The position numbers and the translations under genes are program-made. From Brachionus manjavacas (lineage: Eukaryota > Rotifera > Eurotatoria > Ploima > Brachionidae), in the NCBI GenBank assembly GCA_019054805.1, contig JAHQIY010000034.1, positions 496,001-560,000 on the forward strand: a stretch of DNA of 64,000 nucleotides, written 5' to 3'. The notes under the pieces were generated by a model, which saw nothing but the letters and a program-made list of their open reading frames with translations, did not search any database and was not told the DNA's origin. Positions 37,271 through 50,406 of this stretch are shown here, one piece after another. Position 1 is the first letter of the stretch; each line of letters opens with the position of its first letter.

Positions 37271-40200
37271 ATGGAGGTTAAAAACTTGATAGACTACTTT
37301 GTTTTGTGCGGTTTGGACGTGAAGAGTGGCCTCGAGCCCGAGTGCACATCACCTGGTAGGATTTAGTGGCAAAATCATCGTAAAATTAATGAGACAAATA
37401 TTTCTCCTAGATGAACCAACAAACACAAAATCTCCACTTGAACGTTCTTATAAATCAAAAATTTTGTACCACTTTCCCGAAAATTTGCCATGGAACCCGT
37501 TTGACGAAGACGCTGTGACTCAAGTAATTTTTTTCTCCAAAGAATACCGGCCATTTGAAAAAAAATAAAAGTTTTTATAAATTATTTATCAACTGATAGC
37601 GCTGAATCTCCTCTTCAAAAATATGCTTTAAATTAAGTTATAGGTCTTTCTGGTCTATTATTCTTGTGCCTCAAAGATAAGTACCTTGAAAACCCAACTT
37701 ACTTAGTTCTCATCTTTGGAGTTCTCTATCCGTGCACACAAAGAACATTTCCAATTTTTTATTTTAATTTATTGTTATAAAATTTTACTTTATAAATAAA
37801 TGTTTTTTTCCTGTTTGACCATTTTTTGATGAGATTTTTACAAAAGCTCATTTTATAATTGTGTTGCAATGCGGGCCCAAAAGAATACGGTATTCTTTTG
37901 GCGTATTCTTTTGGAAAGAGAATTCAGTTTTCATTTAAAAATTATGATCAAAAAAATTTAGAATTTTTTTATTTAATAAAGTGTCTAAGATTAATTATCA
38001 GCTTGAATTTTCTCCTGTTTATACAATTTCATTTTTCAGAGCATAAAAAGTTAAGTTCTGTTATTTTTTGACAATTCTTTTCAAATAGAAATATTCAATT
38101 TTTTTTTTATTCTAATCTTTAATGAAAATTGAATTCTTTTTCCGAAAAGATACTTTTTGTGGTAAACTGGATGGGACACGCATTTTTAAATGAGTTTTAA
38201 TGATAAAAATATTACTTTTTTTTTTAAATACGTAAAAATGTCATCATAAAATGGTCAAACAGGAAAAAAAAAATACATTTATCAAGTAATGCTTTATTAA
38301 AATAAATAAAAAGAGAAAATTGGAAATATACCATGTGTACATGGATAAATGAGTTGGATATCTTTGAGGTACTAAAATTATAGATCAGAAATACCTATAA
38401 CTTAATTCAAAATATATTCTTGTAGAAGAGATTCAGCGCTATCGGTTGATATGTAATATAATTTAAAAAAACCTCTTTTTTAAAAAACAAAAACTTAATA
38501 ATTTTAATAATTTCCTAATTTGAATTTATTCAATGAAGTTATGTCTTCCGAAAGGCCTCATTTTCCAAAAGCACAGTTCCAAGCCAACCTTTCACCCATT
38601 TATCATCACCAGAGAGGACGGCTCGAGAGTCTATGGTGCAACTTTGACATTTTTTGAGCTAATCGAAGACCAATCGATATGCAACGCAATGCAATCTTTG
38701 CAAACCATGTACGACGCTGAGCATTCAAGCTCAAATCGGAGCCTTTCGTCTCACACTACCCCATCTAGCATTAGAAATCATTACCGATCATGTTCGTCAA
38801 CTCAAATGGAAATAACCAACCGGTCAAGTCAGTCATGGACTCAGCCCATAGTGCAAAAAAGCCTCTTTCGCACCAATTGCCAAAACGAAAACCCTACCAT
38901 AGACATCGAAAACCAAACAAGCCTAATAGAGTCGGACAAGCTGAGCCAGAGCATCAAAGAAAACTTGGACTCGTCAGCATACGACAGTATTTTGAAGTCG
39001 TCCAACGGCAGCTACAAAAACCCGCGCCGATCTCTCACCACCAAACAAAGCGTGTCAAGTCCAACAAAAATTAGCCACTACAACATACTCAAAGATCGGC
39101 TGTACGCCTCCAAATGCATTTGCATCATATCACAGTGTCCCCTGAACAAACCTTTTTCCAAAATACTCCAAACCCTGTTTGACATGGTTGAAAAAACTGA
39201 CTTATTGGGCATAAATCTCGAGTCGCACTTGTACAATTTGATCTATGAGATTCCGATGCCGGCAAATGGTCAAGCAGTTAAATTTCAAGTGGGCTGTAGG
39301 CCCATAGCAGCATACGTGCCCGAGCCAACTAGTCAACTTCCCATTCTGGACTTTGATCTGATGGAATTTTTTCGCCTGCTCGGTGTCACCAACATTGTCA
39401 ACTTGTACATAACTGGCCTACTTGAACATCAAATTTTGCTCTACTCCAAAGACTACTATTTGTTGATGCTGGTCGCCGAGAGCTTGACCAGTCTGTTCTT
39501 TCCATTCAGCTGGGTGAAGCCGTATGTGCCGATTGTGCCTGCGTCCAATCTGCATTTTATCGAAGCGCCAGTGCCTTATATCATGGGCTTTCACCACAAA
39601 GACATAGACAAAGAGTTTTTCAAGCAGGGACAGCGCTGTTTTGTGGACATTGACTCGGGCACTGTCTCGTGTCCCGAGGCTCTGCCCGAATTTCCCGAAA
39701 AAAACAAGCTCATCAAAGAAATAAATGAAATAATTGTTTATTTTGTGGACAAAAAACAAAAGTTAAAGAAACAAATATCGAGTGTAAACTTGGACATTTT
39801 GCATTCTAGTCAAGCGTATGTCCGAATTGCCGAGTTGGCCCACAAGACCGGAGCGTTTTGTAATCAAAACTTTCCACAAAATCACAACAGATTTGCATCA
39901 GATGTGTCACCAGGATCCACCGATTCGGCCATCAAAACAAACCAAGAGACTTGGATGGACGAAGAGGAAGTGGTTGCGCTGCAGTTCAATCGGTGTGTCC
40001 GCGAGTTGTTTTTGCAGAAGTTTGTCCAAATGTTTGCCACATATGAAAAATTTGTGATTGTTCCGAATTTGGAAAACAATGATCTGGAAAATTGGTGGAT
40101 CAATCGGGACCATGCGGGAAATTTTGATTCAAAAATGTTTCTGATCGAACAGCCATCTCCGCGTCTGCCATTTTTGTCACACTTTTTGTCCACTCAAATG

Positions 40201-43200
40201 TTTGTGTCTTTCATCGATGCCAAAATTATTTCTCTCATAGACCCACAAAAACCTGCCGATGCCAACATTCGTATTTTTGATGAAAAAATTAGGGCCTTCA
40301 GAACTCATGATATCAATTTGTATGAACTTAAATATGACCACTCAAAGGGACTTGTCGACATCAAGCACTTAGGTAAGTTCTCAGCAATTTTTTATTGATG
40401 CAAGATAAATTTTGAGTTTTTTTTTTAATTTGGTTAAAATATTCAAATTTTGAAAATAATTTTAACACTCATAAAAAGTCTCTCTTCAGCCCGAAGGTTG
40501 ATTACATACGCAAAATTAAATCAGACTTTGGTAAATGGATTTTCGATTTTTTTTGAATAATCTGCCATCAAAAAAAAAAAAATTTTTATTGATTATAGCA
40601 AAAATATTAAAAAAAATGTTGTCCTTTTTGTTTGAAGATTTCAATTTTTCGATCGTTACTGTTTTGAAAAATTCTTCTTTAGCATCATTGCTTTCACTTT
40701 TTGTATTTAAGGGTATCATATTCAAAATAGATCGAATTGGTGAATTTTGAATCACTTGTATTTTTTTGATTTTCAGAGAATCCAAGATTTTTTTTATCAG
40801 GGATTTTTAAAGATTACCTAATATTATTAATTTTAGACCCCATCTTGAACTACAGCGCAATTTTAATTCATCAACCAAATTTAGGTTTTGAGTCTAACGT
40901 GATGCCTAATAATTTGAATTTTTCCTCATTATTTAAAATTTTTGCCATTAATTTTAAGGTCCATTGATTTTAAATTTTCTAGATTTTTGGAAAAGTCTAC
41001 TTACTTTTCTTTTTCGTTAATTAATATTACAATACTATTCTTTGGTAAGCTTTGAATGAGCCGGGTATAATTTTCTGGGTAGCATGAATGATCTTTTCTA
41101 AGATGTATATCTTTGGAAGAACCATTATGCTGACTTGACGACTTAAGTAAGTCATGGCATAGCCCTATTTGATTTTTTAAAATTAAAATTAAAATTTGAG
41201 GAAATAAATGTAATGATAAATGTTTAAATGGAAAAATTATCACTCAACATATCATCATCTATCAGAATTTTTAAGTCAACAACTCTATCTGAGAGTGAGA
41301 TGGTATAATAAATATATCAAGGACTAAATAATATATTAAAAAAAAGAATTTTAATTTTAATCAAATTTAATAATTAGTGGAAAGATTTAAAAACTATTAA
41401 CTTAGAAAAAAAAATTAGGAAAACAATTTTATTTATTTTTTGGTCATTATTTCATTAAAAAATTCTGATAAAAAATTTTTTAAGAATTGACTAATTAATA
41501 ATTAACTTAAAAAAAGATAAACAATTATTAAGTAAATCGTCTTTACAAAAGGCCAATGTTCTGAAAAAGTGAAAAATTCTCTTAATTGAAGGTAAGATGC
41601 AATTGTTCAGTATTTTTCAAAAGTATTGAAATTTTAATTAATTTAAAAAGAATTAAATAAATATTAAATATGAATAAAAAATATTATTTTAAGCCTATTA
41701 TTTTATTAATTCAAAATTGTATCATAAAAAAATATTCCTTTTCGAAATTTAAACTTGTCAGTTCCAGCTGTTGAAATTTTTTGAATTTTCACTTTCATAG
41801 TAAAAGAGACATAATGGATTAAATATAGATAATAAAGAGCATTTTAAAATTCTCAAAAGCTAAAATTAAAAAATGATTAAAAAAATTGAGATAATAAAAA
41901 TTAATTATATATTCAATATCAAAAAACTGGAAAACTTGAATTTTCATTTTCGAAATTTTTATCTTATTCTTCACATCACCGAATATTGTGTAATTTTTCT
42001 AATTAAATATGAATTTTTTAATAAATAAATATAATTGAAAACAAAATTATAAAATATGAAAAAAAAACCTTTTTTATTGCAAACATTTGAGAGACATCTT
42101 ACGTCACCACAATTTTTTCCCAAATTAATTTCTTTTTTTTAGAAAATGAAATTCTAAATCAGATCAAAAAAGAGCCTTTCCAAGCACCTTGTGTTCTAAG
42201 CGATCGTCAGAATGATACAAAACACATTGAATCCGCTTTTATGGCAAAATTTACTTTAACTTCCACTGAACAATTAAAGGAAAAAACGCAAAATGTATAT
42301 CTTTTTGAAAATATCGACAAAAATTGTTTGAAAGCCGACGAAAACCTTATCGACCAAATATATAGGTAAGATTTTTATTGTAGCTTTATTTTATTTTTGA
42401 ATAGTTAAAAAAAATTACTCTATTTAAAAATTTTAGTGAAATGATTAAAAAAAAAGAGCTCTTAATGAAAAATCGAGAGCAATTTAAAAATTCTCAACTA
42501 CAACTCAGTCTTGATAAGCCGGTATTTCTCAATTGCGAAAAAATTGTGCAATTTTTAAAATTTTTTTCATAAGAGTAAACAAAGTAAGGAGAAAAGAAGA
42601 AGTCGACAAAAAGATAAGAACGATAGTCCAGCAAAAGAACAAACAGAATCGAAAATTCAAGAGTTAAATCCTTTTATTCAGTCATTGCTCAAAGAATCGA
42701 AACTAAAAACTAAAAGGATGCTCGTTGAAAAAATGCCCGAAGCAGCTACATTGGGACACGGCGAAGCTCGTATTAGTGGGATAGAAGAAAATATGCTCAT
42801 TGCTAGTCTTTGTGATTTAATTGAGCGAATTTGGGGACACAGTCTTCATAATAAAGGGGTAAACTTTTTAAATTTCTTTATGTTATTTTGATTCCTCGTA
42901 GATTTTAACTTTTAAATTTTAAAAATAAACTGGCTTTCATTTATTTCATAAAAAGTTGTAATAATTTTTTTAAGGCTTCTCACATTATGTGACAAATATA
43001 ACTTAATCTCTTTAATTAATAACGGTCTAAATTTTGTGAAAGAGAAAATAGGGTTCTCTAATTTTAATCAAACAAATTAATTGTAATTGTAACAAATCCA
43101 GTAACTGGGGTCTAAACGAACACGAAATAACATGATTGCACTTGTAGTGTTTGAGCCAAAAAGAATAATTTGTTTTTTTATTTAAAAAGTATACTTTTAA

Positions 43201-46200
43201 TCAATTAAGTGCAAAATCAGTAAAATTGATAATATTTTTATCAATTTATTATAAGATCATTAAAACAAATATTTTTTATTTGATATATGGATGTATTATT
43301 ATGGTATTTTTTAATAAAAAAAATGGGTATTAATTATATTATATTACGCGGTAAAAAACTACTCGGTATCTTCTAGTTTTAATGTAATTAAAACTTTGAA
43401 AATTTATATATATATTTTTAATTACTAGTTAGCTTTTTAAAGAAATTTTAGCTCTTTCATATCCTATATTTTAATAATTTTTGTTTAAGGAAGACATATT
43501 TTTTCAAGAAATAAACGTCAACTTACTTTTAAATTATTCATCCAGCAAAAGTTTTTAAACATTCATTTTTTCGTAATTTGAAATATTTTATATATTATTT
43601 TATATTTTATATTATGTTTTTATTTTATTCTATGCAAGCTGTAAAAATAAAATAATTGACTTTTCTGAGATTTTTTTCTAAATTTAAATTTAAGATTCAA
43701 AACATTTAAATTCGATAAAGTACCAAGTTTATAAAAATAAATTGAAAATTAAACAAAAGACCTTATATATCAAGAATTAGGTTGGACTTATGGCACAAAA
43801 AAAATTTTTCTTAGGGGCAAATTTTTTGAAAGTTTTAGAATAAAGTTATGGAATTTTGTAAAATTTTGTTTTTATAAAATTAAATAAGATAAAATTTTAA
43901 TATTTAAGGGAAAATCAGCTTTGTGGAATCACTTGAGCAACTATAGAAAATTGATTCAATATTTGCACCCGAATTCACTATCAAATTTGGACCCTAGAAA
44001 CATTCCACCAAGTACGTTGGATTTATTAATTAAATTAATAATCATGTAATGATTGTGCAGCGTTGCAATGGTGCTTAATGAGAAAAAGAGTTTCCATTGG
44101 AACGCAATTTTTTCAAGTCAAATCTTCTCAAAATAGATCCAGTTCCACTAGGGAACAGCACATAATCAAAAAGTATAATAAACGCGAGGGTAAGTGATAT
44201 ATAAGGCTTAGTAAATATGACTAAATGTTTTAGCTTCTTTTTGCTATCTATCTTAGCCGTCCGTATTAAATGCTTAATAAAACTTCACCTAAAAAATAAT
44301 TTTTTTTAACTTTGTTATTTGGTTTATCTTTTTTTTTAAATCTTCTTAAAATTTTGTTTTTTTACTTCAAGGATCTACAACTTTACCGCGTAAACGCGTC
44401 ACTTCAGCTCTGACACCAGATCCAATTAGTCAAAAAATATCTCCATACATGACTTCCTTAAATCGTGCATATGTAAAATCAACCAGTAATTTGGCAAGTG
44501 TACCAACGGGAAATCATAAAAGGGCTATCAGCTCAAACGGTGAACCAGTCATTTCGTTGTCGCCACTAAAAAATGACCTTTTAGCAGACCTAGCGTAAAA
44601 TATAAGAAAAAAAGAGTCGAAAATTTTATTAAAACTTATTTATTAAAGCCGAATTGATAAGTTGACTGAGGTTAAAACAGAAATTGGTCTAGCGCGAGCA
44701 TTTGTGCGGTTGTCACTAGAAAAAAAACTTTTGGCAGACCATTTAAGGCAGCTTTTGAGCGAAGCTGAACTTCTTAGAGCGCTGTACAAAAAACACGCTT
44801 TTCTCAGACAGGAAGAAGAACGTGAACAATTTATCTATCATTTGCAATCGTTGAATGTTGTTGACTACTTTTGTTTCACTAATCACTTTAAATCAATGCG
44901 TTTGTATCCAATAATTTGAATAAAAAACTTAAATTTATTTTTGATTTTTTAGCTACTGATTATTTAGTTATGATAGTTCCGAGTAAAAAATTCAACTCTT
45001 CAACAACTTCAGCAAATCCTTATATGAAGTTATTTGGCTCATTGGGCGAATCTGAGGTTACTCTGATACCAAAAAATAGTTTCGAACTTATCATATCGGT
45101 AATTTTTATTTAACTAGTCAATTTTAAAAAAAAAATTTTTTAAATATGCGGATTTTTACACTATTCAAAATTAAGATAAAAATTTCGGCATATCTATGAA
45201 TGTGATAATAAATAAAAAATTTGAACGAATGTGCACCCAATGTGTGGCATTATATCTTTTTTCCAAAAATAAAACATTTTTAAATGAATTTTGAAGAAAA
45301 TTTACAATCTTTATACACTTTGATGTATACAAACTTTGCTTATTAAATATTGACGTGTTTTTTCATACATATTCAAAAATAGGCTCACAGGCCTCATTAA
45401 TATCAAATTTTTAATAAACTTAAATTAAGTAATATTCTAGTAAATTAAAGACCTAGTTGATTTTTTTTACATATTTTAGAAATCAATGAATGTCCAAATT
45501 TTATTTGTTTCTATGAAAGTTGATTTTTTTTTATTAAAATCTGTAACAAAATTGATAAAGATAATATTTTAAAACATAATCAATTTTTTAAAGTTTTTCA
45601 AAAAAGTAAATTTTTAGTGTTTTTTTTCAAATAACTTTTTAATTTTGTTACAAATTTGATTAAATTTTGTCAATGCTAACACATTCTTTTGACTTGTCAA
45701 AATTTTATCCATTTTAGACCATTTGATTCAGCAAAATCTAGATACTTCTCAATTTATGTTAGAATTGAGTAATAAAAATTATCTTTGTTCATTTTGTTAT
45801 TACCAATTTATAAAAAATTAGAAAAAAATTTTGCAATCAAAGAAAAGTCAAAAGTCCATTTTTATTAAGAATTTTCAATTTAAATATTTTAAATTTATTT
45901 CAAATAAAAATATTGTTCAAGAAAATTTTTTCGATTTTAATTTAATTTGCCATTTTCAGTTTCCATTGTGAAATTACACGTACTTTTTTTTAAAGAAGAA
46001 AATTTGTCGTTTGAAGAAATCCTTTAGTGAGTAAAATCAGTCTAAATAAAAAACAACTAAAGATTTATTTGATAAATGCACAGTGTCTTTAGAAAGCTTT
46101 CTTAATAACAAAAAAATTTAAAAAAAAGTTTCAAAATGATAAACAGCTTTCCAGTTTTGTTAATTAATGTCTTGCTATGATGACACTTTTTGAATTACAA

Positions 46201-49200
46201 ACATTTCATCAAGCCAACAACATTTAGATTTTTCAATTGAAAGTTTTTTTTTTAGTGTAAAAATAACTTGGGTCCTCTTACAAGTTTAGTGATAGGCCAT
46301 GATAATGCAGGCATTACACCAAAATGGATGATAGAATGCTTATTTGTTAGAAACGAAATAACTGGTCACATAGATAGATTTCCTTGTGGCAGATGGCTCG
46401 GAAAAGGTGTCGACGATGATAGTTTGGAAAGGCTTTTGATTGCTGAGCCTTTAGATTTTAATGAAACCTATGGTACTCGACGGTTGATGAAATTTATAAA
46501 ATTTAATCTTTTTTTTTCAAGACTTGATAAATCTGAAGGTTCTGAGTCCATTTAATCCAAGGTCTAGATCCCCAACTGTACTCAGATCTGATGAGAAAAG
46601 TAATCTAGTTTATTTAATTCTAAATTTGTTTGAAAATTAATTTTTCTATCTTTAGAGCTTCCTTCATCAGCCATACAGGAAATGATTGGAGACACAATCA
46701 ACACATTGGTTAAACATTTTGAAAAGCCAGAAACAGAAGTAATTAATATTGTCATCTAACAATTGACTCATAATGATTTTTGTCAATTTTTTTAATTAAA
46801 AAAAGGCATACAATTTAGAAAATTTTATGTGATAATGGCTCGAACCTTTAAGTTAAAAAAAGAATGGATAGGGTCTGGCAAACTTAAAAATCATTAAAAA
46901 AGCACATACTGAACAATGCTAAAAAGCATTCTTAGATAGCCTGGGTAAGAAATAAAATTATTTGAGTGAATTTAGTAAGATACGGTAATGTTAAGAGCCA
47001 TTTTTTACTGAAAAAGACAAAATATTGTAAAATTTTAATCAAGATATATTTTTTTGTCCATAAAATTAATAAAAAAATACATCTAAAAATAAATAATTAA
47101 AGTTACTTTTAAGTTAAAAATTTTTACATAATTTGTTGGATTCTTAAATTTGATAAAAAAGAAGCATTAAAAACTTGGGAAAACCATTTGAATTTAAAAA
47201 TTGATTTTTAAAAAAAATTTAATCATCCTTTTTAACTAAAAAAAATAATTTATTTTAATACGTTTAAAAGCTAAAGTATGCTATTAAGATGGTGAGGAAT
47301 AGACAGTAAATAAGAAATTATCTTAAAATAAGAAAATTTTTGCGAACTCTTCAGTCTCAGTTTTTTTTGTTTAAGAATACTTTAAGAAATTTTAAGTATA
47401 ATCAAAAATCTAAATAAAAAATTAGCAAAAAAAAACAATCAAATTTATAGCATTTTTTATGCATTTTAGGTAAGATTTTAAAAGTTTCAAATTTATTTTA
47501 TTAATATTCATTATTTTAAAAACATCCTAATATTACAATCTGAAATTTTTTGAATATCTTTCAGATAAAACTTTAATTATATAAAATTGAGCTAATTAAG
47601 TAATAATAACCGAGTGTTACAATAAAATAATTTATTGACACAAAATGATTCTAAAATAATGTTAAGTTAAAATTTAAGATTTATGGAACAAAATATTTTA
47701 AACAGAATTTAAAATTCAAAGTCAGAACTTGGACTTTGAATTTTTTTTTGTGCGTGATAAAATTTACAAATTAATGGTTGATAAAATGTCAAATTTTAAA
47801 GGGAATTAAGAAATTTTATAAAAAATTGATAAAAATTATTAAAAAACTAATATTACAGAAAAAATTTTTAAAAGAAATCGGGTCCAGTTCAGAATTGAGT
47901 AATAAATAGTTATTCAAAAAAGATAACTTAATTATTAAATTTAAAATTAATTTAAATTGTGATTATTCTAACTAAAAAAAAAATTAAAGCAAAGCAAAAT
48001 ATTAAAAAGAATTAAAAAATAAATTTAAAATAAAAAAAAATTTTGGCATTAAAATCAAATAAAAGTTTTATTATGTCAAAAAAACTTAACATTTAGTACT
48101 GTTTCTATCAATATTTGACTTTATTCTCTATTCTCTAAATACAAAAATTTATTTATTCTATTGCTTTTGTTTACGTTTAGCAAATTTTGTTTAAGCAGTT
48201 ATTTTTAAAATAATTCTCGATAATTAAATAAAACTGATATTCAGTTTAATAAAATATATTCTTCTACAGTTTTTGCTCCAAACTTCACCGCCGCAAAATA
48301 AAACCCATTATTTTATTTAAATTTTTTCTTAAATAAATGTAACTAAAATAATTAATTATTATTTATTGTTACGAGATAAATGATATTAAACTATTTAATT
48401 AAAATGTATCTCGGTAAAATACAAAAATCCTTTTTTTATGACGCATTAAATGTCAAGAGAAGTTATTTTTTTAAGAAATGTATTTTAAGATTCAAAAAAA
48501 TTCTTGCTTTGTGAAATCATTTATTTAATCATTCAACATAACTGGTGTTACAAGCATAGCAAGCACTAATGTTTTAGTGTTTGCCGTTCAGTAAGTTGTG
48601 TGCACATCAGAAATTTATTCCAATTTGAAAAATTAAATTTAATAACATTTAATCTATTTGAAAAATTACATTTTTAAAACCTTCTTTCTTACAACTTAAA
48701 ATAATCAAGTCAAATAACTTGATTAAATAATTTTAAACAATGCTGACTAAAATAAAATAGTAATTGATATTTTTTAAATGAGGAATTTTTTGAAGTTCCG
48801 GCCATTATCATAAAAAATTGAGACAACTTTCATGTAGCACCTGTAGAATAACGATTATAAATTAAAAATTTTTAATGATTAAAATTGAAGAGAGGACATT
48901 TAACAAGCTTGATGTGTGGTGAAAGTGGACTTGTTACTTGTTTGGAACACATTTTCACATTCGGATTCAAGTCTTACAAATTATTCAAAAAGCTTTATGT
49001 ATGGGACTTTCTCGGTAACTTTTTTAATTTTATTTAAACATTTTTTTGAAGTTTATTTTAAAGAAAAAGCTGCTTACGAAATTGAAACACTTTTAAATTA
49101 TCCCAATATAAAATCGCTAGGCACCAAGAACAGTAGAAATTTTTATCATGAAAAATTTATAGCTGTAATCAAAGCAATTAATTCGACATCAACTAATTAT

Positions 49201-49428
49201 GGTAAGGACGGAAAATTCCAAATTCTGATTTGTTTAGCATGTCGCGATTCATTTTTGACCGAATGGTTCATGATTTTGAGCAGAACAAACACAGCAACTC
49301 AAATGTACGATGAGTTCTCCTTCATAAGAAATCATGATTTAAACAAGTTTTGTTACAAGATTTTGTCGATTACAGATCAGTTTAATTTTAAGTTGGAGAA
49401 TTCCTTGACCATGGGGATTGTTTACTGA
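37271..49428 (+). CDS. DENND5: DENN domain protein DENND5 (Rab6IP1 family), 16 exons
   Basis: DENND5 proteins are guanine-nucleotide exchange factors (Rab39 for mammalian members) and bind Rab6 on Golgi/endosomal membranes. My exons: 37271-37355, 37411-37523, 38539-40372, 42143-42365, 42437-42521, 42574-42858, 43909-44011, 44061-44189, 44372-44594, 44649-44899, 44953-45098, 46256-46472, 46522-46599, 46656-46738, 48891-49014, 49064-49428. All phases agree and give about 1447 residues (human DENND5A is about 1290). Domains in order: uDENN ([35 protein letters not shown]), cDENN ([28 protein letters not shown]), dDENN ([18 protein letters not shown]). RUN1 has [13 protein letters not shown] and [13 protein letters not shown] has IGHDNAG and [20 protein letters not shown]2 is at the C-terminus ([23 protein letters not shown]). 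Exon 3 carries a long low-complexity Ser-rich insert at about 115-240. Introns 2 and 3 contain mobile elements. Confidence 0.93.
37587..38451. mobile_element. foldback/TIR element in DENND5 intron 2
   Basis: The left arm (37587-37841) and the reverse complement of the right arm (38231-38451) are clearly similar along their length. Both begin TATCAAC-GATAGCGCTGAA, then share AATTAAGTTATAGGT, CCTCAAAGATA and CCTGTTTGACCATTTT. The left arm has an extra block of about 40 bp. The centre carries a short direct and inverted repeat of AAAAGAATACG near 37880-37915. No transposase is encoded. A TA dinucleotide at each outer edge would fit a TA target duplication, but a longer duplication was not found. 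It ends 87 bp before the exon 3 splice acceptor. Confidence 0.8.
40510..41243 (-). mobile_element. LINE reverse-transcriptase relic in DENND5 intron 3
   Basis: On the minus strand, [18 protein letters not shown] (about 40950-40890) matches the conserved RT block after the catalytic centre. [18 protein letters not shown] (about 40765-40705) matches the usual LQ-IQN-AIR motif near the end of jockey-like ORF2. These frames differ and have stops between them. A stretch near 40978-41060 is similar to 15980-16060. The element is antisense to DENND5 and inactive. Confidence 0.7.
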
Positions 49429-50357
49429 AACTAATATTATTTACAAAAAGATATGCTGGTTAAAATTGTTAAATAAAAACAGAAAATGTGCTAATTATGT
49501 AAAATTATTTTTGTTTCCTTTGGCCAAGAAGGATTTTGGGAATTTTTGTAAATTTTTTATTTATTTTAATTATAAGCAATAAAGTAAAAAACATTCGTAT
49601 TAATTCATTGCTAATATAAAAATAATTTAATCAATTTAATAATTTCAGTAAAAGAAAAGAATATTGAGAAATTTAAAATTAAGATTAAAATTGCTGTGTA
49701 AATTTATTAGCATAAATTTGAATTAATAATTGAACAAATTTTTTTTTTTAAACTGCTTAAATTTAGTTTATTTAGAAAAATTTAATCCGAACCAAATACT
49801 TTCCCATTTTTGCTCGACAACAAAAATTAATTTAAAAGAAAATTTAAAGATTGTTGTTTCATTATCTAATAAAATAATTTAATAAATTACCTAAAATCCT
49901 ATAAGCGATCTTTGATAAAAATATTAGATTCAAATAGATAAAATTCTTCTTTTTTTTTTAAATTCGCTGAAATAAATAGGAAATTACATTTTAGAACGAA
50001 TTTAGTTGAGTAACTTTTAAATTATTCATTTATTTAAATAATTATTTAAATTATACTAAATTTTTATTCTGTTTTCAAACTTAAATTAGAAAGTATTTTA
50101 TCTTTATCATCCCGCCATTCTTTGAATATTTTCAATTAGTTTTTTTATATTATTTAAAAAATCATAATGTTCCAGATTGAATGTTAAAATATAAAAAACC
50201 TTATTTTAAGTTTAAGATAATTTCAAAAAAAAATTTACATGAAATTTTTCTTTGTGGCGCAATCGTCTAAATTGTATTATAAAAATGGAAATTCGCCTAT
50301 CCAAAAATTTTTAATTTCATAACTTAAGATTTCTTTGAAATATTATGAAATTATTTG
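49429..50357. other. spacer between DENND5 and the bZIP gene
   Basis: A/T-rich with no coding signal. It should include the DENND5 3' UTR; an AATAAA-type signal occurs soon after the stop (GTTAAATAAAAAC near 49470). Confidence 0.4.
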
Positions 50358-50387
50358 TATATAAATAAGTTAAAAGCTATTTCAGTT
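50358..50387 (+). promoter_or_regulatory. TATA box plus initiator of the bZIP gene
   Basis: TATATAAA at 50358-50365 is followed by TCAGTTT at 50382-50388, a good match to the animal initiator. The putative +1 A (50384) is 26 bases from the TATA start, which is the normal spacing. This would give a 5' UTR of only 23 nt. An alternative reading is that TATTTCAG is a trans-splice acceptor. Confidence 0.5.
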
Positions 50388-50406
50388 TGTTTACTGTCTA
50401 TTAAAA

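Noticed and set aside
45541..45654. GTAACAAAATT/AATTTTGTTAC inverted repeat in DENND5 intron 11 as a mobile element
   Set aside because: Only 11 bp match and no target duplication was seen; not distinguishable from chance here.
46656..46761. DENND5 ending at an in-frame stop after [11 protein letters not shown]
   Set aside because: GAA-GTAATT is a good donor and exons at 48891 and 49064 continue the RUN2 domain in phase to a normal C-terminus.
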